Below are positions 6,267 through 13,177 of a stretch of 13,788 bases of DNA, piece by piece. The notes under the pieces were generated by a model, which had not been told where the DNA came from, did not search any database, and worked only from the letters and a program-made list of their open reading frames with translations. The stretch covers positions 1 to 13,788 of the forward strand of contig JACROQ010000006.1 of assembly GCA_016214375.1 (NCBI GenBank), given 5' to 3'. The translations under genes were made by a program, and so were the position numbers. Position 1 is the stretch's first letter. Each line of letters starts with the position of its first letter. The DNA comes from Nitrospirota bacterium (GTDB lineage: Bacteria > Nitrospirota > 9FT-COMBO-42-15 > HDB-SIOI813).

Positions 6267-6614
6267 GTGGAAGAGGCCCTGAAAAAGAGCGGGATCCGTG
6301 AGGGCCTTTGTCTGGTGAATGCCATGCACATCACAGCCAGCGTCTTTATCAACGACGATGAACAGGGGTTAGTCGAGGACTATGATAATTTCCTGGAACA
6401 ATTGGCCCCTCATGCGCCCATCGCCCATTACCGGCACAACCGGACCGGCGAGGACAATGGCGATGCCCACATCAAGCGGCAGTTTATGGGCCGGGAGGTC
6501 GTGGTGGCCATCACCAATGGAAGGCTTGACTTCGGGCCGTGGGAGAGGATCTTCTACGGCGAGTTCGACGGCCGCCGGCGCAAGCGGGTGCTGGTTAAGA
6601 TCATCGGGGAATAG
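6267..6614 (+). CDS. yjbQ: YjbQ family protein (UPF0047), 5' end lost or altered
   Basis: YjbQ proteins are small trimeric metal-site proteins; the E. coli member has a weak thiamine-phosphate synthase activity, and the true role is uncertain. Family signatures are intact: LVNAMHITASVFINDDE, YRHNRTGEDNGDAHIKRQ and FGPWERIFYGEFDGRR. The homologous sequence extends upstream of the only usable start (GTG 6267): codons 6216-6266 read IWFETTTRRAYLNITPQ, the normal N-terminal segment. Just before it is an in-frame TGA (6213-6215), and no ATG or Shine-Dalgarno fits. So the gene has lost its first few codons, or its ATG became ATA (6216). Starting at GTG gives 115 residues instead of roughly 135-140 and lacks the first strand; it may be inactive. 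The site lies at the border with the R-M island. tmk follows 54 nt later. Confidence 0.8.
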   Translation: MEEALKKSGIREGLCLVNAMHITASVFINDDEQGLVEDYDNFLEQLAPHAPIAHYRHNRTGEDNGDAHIKRQFMGREVVVAITNGRLDFGPWERIFYGEFDGRRRKRVLVKIIGE

Positions 6615-6668
6615 CCCCGCGCCTCACATTTCATTGAAATTTATCCCCCCATAGGTTATCATGTCTCT

Positions 6669-7319
6669 ATGCAGGGGATATTTATTACGTTTGAAGGGAT
6701 TGAGGGGTGCGGGAAGACGTCTCAGGCCCATCTCTTGAGTCAACACCTCGAGAAGCAGGGTTATAAAATAGTCATGACCCGCGAGCCCGGGGGGACCCCG
6801 ATCAGTGAGGCCATCCGGGAGGTCCTCCTTTCAACGGATTTCATGAAGATGCACCCCCACACCGAGGTCCTCCTCTACCTTGCCAGCAGGGCCCAGCATA
6901 TCACCGAGGTCATCACACCGGCGCTCCAGGACGGTAAGATCGTGATCAGCGACAGGTTCGACGACTCGACCTTTGTCTATCAGTGCTATGTCCGGGGGAT
7001 AGACTTGAAGACAGTGGAGGCCATGAATCACTTTGCCACCGGCGGCGTCTCTCCGCATACCACCTTTGTGCTGGACGTTGATCCTGTGGAGGGACTGCAG
7101 CGGGCCAAATCACGCAATCAAAGGCACGCGCGCAAAGAAGACAGGCTGGAGAGGGAGGCCATCGAGTTTCATCAAAGAGTGCGAGAGGGGTATCTGAAAA
7201 GGGCCCGGGAATATCCAAAGAGGATATATGTCATAAAATCGGACAGGGATAAAGAAGCGGTGCATGGGGAGATCAGGGAAATCGTTGAGGGCATCGTGGA
7301 AAAGGGAAAGAATGTATGA
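6669..7319 (+). CDS. tmk: Thymidylate kinase
   Basis: Tmk phosphorylates dTMP to dTDP with ATP, a required step to dTTP. The 216-residue protein has the normal length and motifs: P-loop GIEGCGKT (10-17), REPGGTP (38-44, dTMP/P-loop contact), DRFDDSTFVYQ (95-105, the DR(Y/F)..S..YQ motif) and an Arg-rich lid (about 145-162). The start at 6669 places the P-loop at the usual distance from the N-terminus, although the Shine-Dalgarno is weak. It overlaps holB by 4 nt (ATGA), the common tmk-holB pairing, and supplies dNTP synthesis next to a replication gene. Confidence 0.96.
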   Translation: MQGIFITFEGIEGCGKTSQAHLLSQHLEKQGYKIVMTREPGGTPISEAIREVLLSTDFMKMHPHTEVLLYLASRAQHITEVITPALQDGKIVISDRFDDSTFVYQCYVRGIDLKTVEAMNHFATGGVSPHTTFVLDVDPVEGLQRAKSRNQRHARKEDRLEREAIEFHQRVREGYLKRAREYPKRIYVIKSDRDKEAVHGEIREIVEGIVEKGKNV

Positions 7320-8296
7320 GCTTTGATGAGATAAGAGGCCAGGAAAGGGCCATCAAGATCCTCAGGCAGACCATGGCCAATAACCACCTTGCCCAGGCCT
7401 ATCTGTTCCACGGTCCCGATGGGGTGGGGAAAAAGAAGACGGCCATTGCCTTTGCAAAGGCCCTCAACTGTCATACGCATTCAGAGGATGCCTGCGGTCA
7501 TTGCCTCTCCTGCCGGAAGATCAGCGAGGGGATTCATCCGGATGTGACGCTCCTCCAGCAGGAAAAGGGTGAGATCAAGATTGGGGCCATCAGGGACATC
7601 ATCAACGGGATGATCTACAGGCCCCTTGAGGCCAGGAAGAGGGTGGTCATCATCGACGAGGCGGACAAATGCAACCTGTCGGCCTCCAATGCCTTTCTGA
7701 AGACCCTTGAAGAGCCGCCAGTAGAGACGGTCATCATCCTGGTGAGTTCAAACCCTGATCTGTTGCCGCAGACGGTGCTTTCACGATGCCGCAGGGTCTC
7801 TTTCAGAAATATCCCCGTCCGGATTATTACAGAAATTCTGGTAGAGAAAAACGGGCTTGCCCCTTCGGCCGCAGAGAATGCCGCTTATCTGGCCGACGGG
7901 AGTATCGGTAAGGCAATCGCCCTGGCATCCACCGATGTCCAGCAAGTCAGAGGGGACATACTGGAAGGGCTTGCCGGAAAAGAGGGGGCGCCGGGGATCT
8001 TATTCGACCTGGCGGAGAGGTATTCAAAAGATGAGGGGCTCTTCTATGACGCCCTCTACTGGTTCTCCACATACTTCAGGGATATCCTGATCCTGAAGAG
8101 CGGGGGGGAGTTAGCCCTCATCATCAACAAAGACCTGCATGCGTCTTTATCAGAGATAGGGGATAAAATAAGCGTGGAGGGATTACTGGATATATTGAGC
8201 TTTATCCAGTCCATCTATAAAGGCCAGGAGAGGAATATGAACAGACAGCTTGCCTTGGATGTGCTGGGAAACAAGATAATGGAGGCAGTGGCTTAG
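7316..8296 (+). CDS. holB: DNA polymerase III subunit delta'
   Basis: Delta' is part of the clamp loader that opens the beta sliding clamp onto primed DNA. The 326-residue protein shows an AAA+ fold: a degenerate Walker A GPDGVGKKKT (33-42; Lys where Ser/Thr is usual in the first position), four cysteines C52, C60, C63 and C66 for the structural zinc, Walker B VVIIDEADK (110-118), and the SRC motif (156-158) typical of delta' and gamma/tau. The weak Walker A agrees with delta' not being the main ATPase. Its ATG overlaps the tmk stop by 4 nt, and ricT follows after 26 nt. Confidence 0.93.
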   Translation: MSFDEIRGQERAIKILRQTMANNHLAQAYLFHGPDGVGKKKTAIAFAKALNCHTHSEDACGHCLSCRKISEGIHPDVTLLQQEKGEIKIGAIRDIINGMIYRPLEARKRVVIIDEADKCNLSASNAFLKTLEEPPVETVIILVSSNPDLLPQTVLSRCRRVSFRNIPVRIITEILVEKNGLAPSAAENAAYLADGSIGKAIALASTDVQQVRGDILEGLAGKEGAPGILFDLAERYSKDEGLFYDALYWFSTYFRDILILKSGGELALIINKDLHASLSEIGDKISVEGLLDILSFIQSIYKGQERNMNRQLALDVLGNKIMEAVA

Positions 8297-8322
8297 CTCA
8301 GACAAAGCGCTGAAGATAATCT

Positions 8323-9006
8323 ATGGAAGTCGAAAACATCACCATTCAGGATGCAGGGATAAAGATCGTCGGTATACGGGTCAGGGACCGGGGGATGATC
8401 GTACACTACGATCCCCAGGATATTTATGCGCTCCCGGGCAACTATGTGATCGTGGAGGCCGACAACGGAGAGGAGATCGCCCGTGTCGTATCGTCGCCGA
8501 GATATATCCTGCGGGTATTAAATAACAAGCCCTTAAAGAAGGTGCTGCGGATCCCTTCGCAGGAGGAGATTGCGAAGCTGGAAGAACATGCCAACGTGGA
8601 AAAGGAGGCCTATTCATACTGCATCGGACGCATCAATGACAGGAGGCTTCCGATGAAACTCGTCAATGTGGAATATACCTTTGACGAGAGTAAGATGGTC
8701 TTCTACTTTTCTGCCGATAGCCGTATCGATTTCAGGGAGCTTGTCAAGGACCTCGCCTATAAATACAAGGCAAGGATAGAGATGAGACAGGTGGGTATCC
8801 GGGATGGGGCCAGGATGCTCAGCGGCTACGGCCTTTGCGGGAGGCCCCTCTGCTGTGCCACATTCTTAATGGAGTTTGAGCCGGTATCCATCAGGATGGC
8901 CAGGGATCAGGACATGGTCATCAACCCCGTCAAGATATCCGGCATGTGCGGCAGGCTGATGTGCTGTATCGCCTTTGAACATGGAGTCGAGGATGAAAAA
9001 GGGTAG
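8323..9006 (+). CDS. ricT: PSP1/RicT family protein (YaaT-like)
   Basis: In Bacillus subtilis RicT (YaaT) works with RicA and RicF in an iron-sulfur complex affecting RNase Y-dependent mRNA maturation; in Gram-negative relatives the role is less known. The 227-residue protein has the PSP1 domain in its C-terminal two thirds and both cysteine signatures, LCGRPLCC (C172, C177, C178) and MCGRLMCC (C209, C214, C215), which fit cluster ligands. It is shorter than the roughly 270 residues of B. subtilis RicT because it stops soon after the second cysteine block. Its last codons overlap metG by 14 nt. The position between holB and metG is a conserved neighbourhood in many bacteria. Confidence 0.88.
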   Translation: MEVENITIQDAGIKIVGIRVRDRGMIVHYDPQDIYALPGNYVIVEADNGEEIARVVSSPRYILRVLNNKPLKKVLRIPSQEEIAKLEEHANVEKEAYSYCIGRINDRRLPMKLVNVEYTFDESKMVFYFSADSRIDFRELVKDLAYKYKARIEMRQVGIRDGARMLSGYGLCGRPLCCATFLMEFEPVSIRMARDQDMVINPVKISGMCGRLMCCIAFEHGVEDEKG

Positions 9007-10918
9007 GTACATCACGACCCCGATCTATTACGTCAATGACGTGCCCCACATCGGACATGCCTATACCACGGTGGCCGCTGACGTCATCGCGAGATACGAC
9101 CGGATGTGCGGTCATGAGGTCTTCTTTCTGACAGGCACAGACGAGCACGGCCAGAAGGTCCAGGAGGCCGCAGCCAGGCAGGGGCGGCCGCCACAGGCTT
9201 ATGTTGACGGGATGGTCGGCAGGTTCCAGGGGCTCTGGAAGGCATTGAACATCTCAAACGACGACTTTATACGAACGACCGAGGAGCGTCATATCAGGGT
9301 CGTTCAGGGGGCATTAGATCTTCTCTATAAAAAGGGGGAGATCTATTTAGACTCCTATGAAGGGTGGTACTGCCTTCCGGATGAGCGGTTCTGGATGGAG
9401 AAGGACCTTCAGGAGGGCAAATGCCCTGATTGCGGCAGGGCCGTCGAACAGATCACCGAGAGTAACTATTTTTTCCGGATGAGCAAATATCAGGAGTGGC
9501 TCATCGAATATATCAAGGCCCATCCGGATTATATTCAGCCTTCGGTCCGGAGAAATGAGGTCCTGGGATTCTTACAGAAACCGCTGGGAGACCTCTGCAT
9601 CTCACGCCCTAAATCAAGGCTTTCCTGGGGTATCCCCCTCCCCTTCGATGAAAACTATGTCACCTATGTCTGGTTTGATGCCCTGGTCAACTACATCTCT
9701 ATCCCCGGCTATCTTGCGGATATGGACCGCTTCCGCAAGTGGTGGCCGGCAGACTTTCATCTGATCGGGAAAGATATCCTCACGACCCACTCTGTCTACT
9801 GGTCTACGATGCTGCGGGCCCTGGACATCGAGCCTCCAAAGACGATCTTTGCCCACGGCTGGTGGACGGTAGAGGGGGAGAAGATGTCGAAGAGCCGGGG
9901 CAATGTCGTGAATCCGATTGACGTGATCCGGGAATTCGGGGTGGACCCCTTCCGCTATTTCCTCCTCCGCGAGATGACCTTCGGCCTGGATGGGGACTTC
10001 TCGAAGGATGCGATGGTACGCCGGATTAACGGAGACCTTGCGAACGACATTGGGAATCTCCTCAGCAGGACCCTCTCCATGATCGAGAAATATTCTGGCG
10101 GCATTGTACCGGCGTCACAGGGGGCAGAGACCCCGCAGGACACGGCCCTCAGGAAAGGGGTGGACGGACTGTCTGAAAGGGTAGACCATTTCATGGAGGG
10201 GATTGAGTTCAGTAAGGCCCTGAGCGCCGTCTGGGAGGTCATCACCTCGGCGAACCGGTATATCGATGAATCCGCGCCATGGGCGCTGGCTAAGGATGAT
10301 GCAAAGAGGGCCTGCCTGTCTACAGTCCTTTACAACTCTGCAGAGTTATTGCGCATCGTCAGTCTCTATATATACCCCTACATGCCGGAGACTGCCGGAG
10401 AGATGTGGGGACAATTAGGGATAGAAGAGGACATCGCCTCGGCCGGCCTTCAGGAAGGGCGCCGCTGGGGCGGGCTTAAACCAGGGCTCAGGATAAAAAA
10501 GGGGAAGGCGCTGTTCCCCCGGATCGAAAAGATCGAAAAGACTGAAAGGATCTGGAAGATGGAAAAAATAGAAGTCAGTACTCAGAAGTCAGAAGAGACC
10601 ATTGCCATTGAAGACTTTGCAAAGATCAAACTCCGCATTGCAAAGGTCGTGACTGCGGAAGGAGTCCCGGGTTCTAAAAAACTGCTGAAACTCCTGGTAG
10701 ACCTCGGGGACGAGAAACGGCAGGTGGTGGCAGGGATAGCCGCACACTACAGGCCGGAAGAGCTCATCGGAAAGAGTATCGTCATCGTCGCAAACCTGAA
10801 GCCGGCAAAACTGATGGGGATAGAATCCCAGGGGATGATCTTAGCTGCAAGCCAGGGAGAGGTCCTGTCCCTGATAAACCCTGAGAAGGATATCCCGCCA
10901 GGATCTATCGTAAAATAG
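8993..10918 (+). CDS. metG: Methionyl-tRNA synthetase with C-terminal tRNA-binding domain
   Basis: MetRS charges tRNA-Met, for initiation and elongation. The 641-residue protein has the class I signatures HIGHAY (19-24) and KMSKS (297-301), and a connective domain with WYCLPDERFW and CPDCGRAVE; one cysteine of a four-Cys zinc knuckle is replaced (LPD), as also seen in some homologues. The anticodon-binding helices follow (about 345-500). Residues about 539-641 form an OB-fold tRNA-binding domain (EDFAKIKLRIAKVV, LKLLVDLGDEKRQVVAGIA, PAKLMGIESQGMILAA). The two parts are joined by a Lys/Glu-rich, repetitive linker (about 505-538). I chose ATG 8993 because GGAG lies 6 nt upstream; the longer frame (TTG 8975) lacks a ribosome site. 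Confidence 0.96.
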   Translation: MKKGRYITTPIYYVNDVPHIGHAYTTVAADVIARYDRMCGHEVFFLTGTDEHGQKVQEAAARQGRPPQAYVDGMVGRFQGLWKALNISNDDFIRTTEERHIRVVQGALDLLYKKGEIYLDSYEGWYCLPDERFWMEKDLQEGKCPDCGRAVEQITESNYFFRMSKYQEWLIEYIKAHPDYIQPSVRRNEVLGFLQKPLGDLCISRPKSRLSWGIPLPFDENYVTYVWFDALVNYISIPGYLADMDRFRKWWPADFHLIGKDILTTHSVYWSTMLRALDIEPPKTIFAHGWWTVEGEKMSKSRGNVVNPIDVIREFGVDPFRYFLLREMTFGLDGDFSKDAMVRRINGDLANDIGNLLSRTLSMIEKYSGGIVPASQGAETPQDTALRKGVDGLSERVDHFMEGIEFSKALSAVWEVITSANRYIDESAPWALAKDDAKRACLSTVLYNSAELLRIVSLYIYPYMPETAGEMWGQLGIEEDIASAGLQEGRRWGGLKPGLRIKKGKALFPRIEKIEKTERIWKMEKIEVSTQKSEETIAIEDFAKIKLRIAKVVTAEGVPGSKKLLKLLVDLGDEKRQVVAGIAAHYRPEELIGKSIVIVANLKPAKLMGIESQGMILAASQGEVLSLINPEKDIPPGSIVK

Positions 10919-10927
10919 TCCACAAAA

Positions 10928-11740
10928 ATGCCTACTCTGCCTATTCTGATAGATACCCACTGCCACCTGACCATGAGTCAATATGATCCCGACAGGTCCG
11001 GGGTGATCCAGCGGGCCAGGGATGCCGGTGTCACACGCATGATCACCATTGGCACGGACCTTGAGGACAGCCAGAGGGCGGTCGCCCTTGCAGAGGGGCA
11101 TGACTTTATGTCCGCCGCCGTGGGCATACACCCCCATGATGTCAGGGAGATTAAAGACCCGGAGGCGGCGTATCAGGCATTAAAGTCCCTGACATCCAAC
11201 AGCAAAGTTGTAGCCTTAGGCGAGACCGGACTGGATTACCACTACATGCACTCCCCGGCCCCTCTCCAGCAGGAGCACTTCAGGATCATGATCAGGATGG
11301 CAAAGGCGTGCGGCCTTCCGCTGATCATCCACACCCGCGAGGCTAAAGAGGATACCTTGAAGATCCTCAGGGAAGAGATGGGAGACCGGCTTCGGGGTGT
11401 GTTTCACTGCTTCTCCGGAGATATGGAGATGGCAGAGACGGCGCTGGCGATGGGATTCTATCTCTCCTTCTCCGGCGTGGTCACCTTCCAGAATGCCCAG
11501 AATGCAAAGACGATCCTTGAGATCGTCAAGGCAGTCCCGCTGGACCGGATCCTCATTGAAACCGATGCCCCCTTCCTCACCCCGCACCCCCACCGGGGAA
11601 AGAGAAACGAACCGGCCTACGTCCGGTACGTCGCTGAGAAGGTGGCGGAGGTCAAAGGCCTTTCCATCGAAGAGACCGCCAGGGCCATCTTCGTTAACGC
11701 CGCAACACTCTTCAACCTGAACCTCGAAAATACCCCTTGA
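10928..11740 (+). CDS. tatD: TatD family metal-dependent deoxyribonuclease
   Basis: TatD enzymes are TIM-barrel metal-dependent nucleases (3'-5' exonuclease and related activity in E. coli TatD/YcfH). The 270-residue protein carries all metal-ligand motifs: DTHCHL (H11, H13), GIHPHDV, GETGLDYHY (E99), HTREA (H135), HCFSG (H160) and ETDAPFLTP (D213), and ends with the expected RGKRNEPAYV block and C-terminal helices. It starts 9 nt after metG, without an obvious Shine-Dalgarno, so it probably depends on read-through by ribosomes from metG. It is the last gene of the operon; a palindromic repeat starts immediately after its stop. Confidence 0.95.
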   Translation: MPTLPILIDTHCHLTMSQYDPDRSGVIQRARDAGVTRMITIGTDLEDSQRAVALAEGHDFMSAAVGIHPHDVREIKDPEAAYQALKSLTSNSKVVALGETGLDYHYMHSPAPLQQEHFRIMIRMAKACGLPLIIHTREAKEDTLKILREEMGDRLRGVFHCFSGDMEMAETALAMGFYLSFSGVVTFQNAQNAKTILEIVKAVPLDRILIETDAPFLTPHPHRGKRNEPAYVRYVAEKVAEVKGLSIEETARAIFVNAATLFNLNLENTP

Positions 11741-11814
11741 GCCCGATAAATCGGGCAACTACACCGGTTGCGTCGTTGCCAGCCAAGCTCCTGTAGTTGC
11801 CCAATTCATTGGGC
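11741..11814. repeat. Nested palindromic element after tatD (possible terminator)
   Basis: Two 16-nt hairpins, GCCCGAT-AA-ATCGGGC (11741-11756) and GCCCAAT-TC-ATTGGGC (11799-11814), flank a larger inverted repeat GGGCAACTAC (11753-11762) / GTAGTTGCCC (11793-11802). The whole can form a three-armed structure. It begins at the base after the tatD stop and ends in GGGCTTT, so it may end transcription, though the T-tract is short. The layout resembles REP-like or miniature mobile repeats. Confidence 0.8.
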
Positions 11815-11846
11815 TTTAAGCAACTCAAAAATATCTCTAAGTGCCC

Positions 11847-11915
11847 GTCATTCCCACGGAAGTTGGAATCCAGACCTCTGCCTGCATTCCGAATTCCCGC
11901 TTGCGCGGGAATGAC
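11847..11915. repeat. Interspersed inverted repeat of the 'GTCATTCCC...GGGAATGAC' type
   Basis: GTCATTCCC (11847-11855) and GGGAATGAC (11907-11915) bound two internal palindromes: a degenerate one (11850-11869) and a perfect one, ATTCCCGC-TTGC-GCGGGAAT (11893-11912). On the minus strand it reads NVIPAQAGI and LDSNFRGNDG, the signature peptides produced by this widespread repeat in many bacterial genomes. It is not a gene. Confidence 0.8.
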
Positions 11916-12028
11916 ATTTTCATGTTCCGCAGAGCTCACTATTTAGCCCTATATAAAAAGCCAAAATTTTGATAGAATACACCGGCCACCAGAACTTCCT
12001 TTGATTGTACAGACATTCAGGGATGTGA

Positions 12029-12154
12029 GGGAGTGAGGATTTCTTCAAACCTCTTGATGAGCAAATTCGGATACTGTTTCTGCAAAACCAGAAACTCGAG
12101 CAGGCCCGCGACCTGTTGCTGCCGCGCCTGATGAGCGGAGAGATTGAGGTATGA
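12029..12154 (+). pseudogene. C-terminal remnant of a type I hsdS
   Basis: About 41 codons, preceded by an in-frame TGA (12026-12028), read GSEDFFKPLDEQIRIL and then QNQKLEQARDLLLPRLMSGE ending IEV. 'QNxKLxxARDLLLPRLMSGEI' is the standard C-terminal helix of many HsdS proteins. No TRD precedes it, so only the last tenth of the gene is left. Its stop overlaps the ATG of the DUF3800 gene by 4 nt (ATGA), a true operon junction that has been kept. It shows that a plus-strand type I R-M locus once stood here. Confidence 0.8.
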
Positions 12155-12904
12155 CTTTCGCGGGAAGCGGAATATATAGCAACTACATTGTATATGTAGA
12201 CGAAAGCGGCGACCACAGCCTGGAATCCATCAATCGTGAATACCCCTTATTCGTGCTCTCGTTCTGCGTCTTTCGCAAGGAGGTTTATGTTGACACGATT
12301 ACCCCGGCCGTCAGGAAGCTTAAATTTGACATCTTCGGCCATGACATGGTAATTCTGCATGAACATGATATCAGGAAAAAGGCGGGGGCCTTCTCAAAAC
12401 TCAGTAAGGAGCCCCGCGAGGCATTCATGACAGCCCTGACTGACATCATGGATAGCGCAGACTTCACCTTGATCGCAGTGGTGATCAATAAGTTGAATTT
12501 AACGGCAAATTATGTAACTCCTGCACATCCATACCATTTAGCCATGGAATTCGGGCCTGGAGCACCTCTATAGATTTATGAAGGGGAAAGGGCAGGATGA
12601 GCGGCTGACATATCTTGTATGCGAATCCCGGGGGATAAAGGAAGATAATGAATTGGAACTTGAATTCCGCCGCATTGCTGACGGGGAAAATTACTTCAGG
12701 AGGTCACTCCCCTTTGACATCATCATCGTGGATAAAAAGACCAATTCGGAAGGGTTGCAATTAGCAGATTTGACGGCGCGCCCTATAGGGCTTTCGGTAT
12801 TGCGACCTAATCAGACTAACCGTGCCATGGAGATACTGGAAAAGAAATTATATCGGGATGGCTCTGGCAGGATAGATGGATTTGGATTAAAACAATTCCC
12901 ATAA
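12151..12904 (+). pseudogene. DUF3800 protein gene broken by frameshift
   Basis: DUF3800 proteins have an RNase H-like core signature (YVDESGD) and are often found beside type I R-M genes and defence islands; the function is unproven. The first part (12151-12573, 140 codons) starts MTFAGSGIYSNYIVYVDESGDH and stays in frame to AMEFG; then one extra C (12556 or 12557, in GGGCCTGG) leads to a stop. In the next frame the protein resumes LEHLYRFMKGKGQDERL and continues to 12904 (TNSEGLQLADL.ARPIGLSVLRP), the usual DUF3800 C-terminal block. Two further shifts near 12899 and 12948 may disrupt the tail: family-like KSEGPPGSPRDPAPIG and SPNPF can be read past the stop in alternating frames. GGAG lies about 9 nt before the ATG. 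Sequencing error could explain a single shift, but several together with the hsdS scrap favour real decay. Confidence 0.8.
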
Positions 12905-12919
12905 AAAGCGAAGGGCCTC

Positions 12920-12959
12920 CGGGTAGTCCCAGAGACCCAGCGCCGATCGGGTAGTCCCA
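12920..12959 (+). repeat. 12-bp direct repeat in the DUF3800 tail
   Basis: CGGGTAGTCCCA occurs at 12920-12931 and 12948-12959, 28 nt apart. Both copies encode a GSP tripeptide when read in the family-like frames, so the repeat may be coding in origin and may have helped slippage in the decaying gene. Confidence 0.6.
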
Positions 12960-12965
12960 ATCCAT

Positions 12966-13177
12966 TTCTAACATTAGTATGTCATGGGGAAATATGTATG
13001 TCAAGAAATTAAAGGATTTTGCAGGTGATCATCTTGATGTCTCCCTGGCTGCCTGATAATCTGATGAAAACTCATCCCAGGTGGGTGCAGAAAAGATCGG
13101 GCGGGAGATGACCAGGATGCTATATATAAAAAAGCACCTCATAAGATACAGGAGACACTTTAATGGAGGCATGACTT
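12966..13177 (+). other. Spacer before the integrase-like gene
   Basis: I see only very short open frames (for example 20 codons from ATG 12998) and no RNA gene. TATATATAAAA at about 13120-13131 could be part of a promoter for the gene at 13178, but no good -35 is evident. GGAGG at 13165-13169 is the ribosome site of that gene. Confidence 0.3.

Noticed and set aside
11216..11758. Minus-strand 180-codon ORF
   Set aside because: It is a shadow of tatD, produced by GC-rich codon bias; tatD carries all catalytic motifs on the plus strand.
11712..11939. Minus-strand 75-codon ORF with VIPAQAGI and FRGNDG
   Set aside because: These peptides are the standard translation of the GTCATTCCC interspersed repeat; there is no gene-like context.
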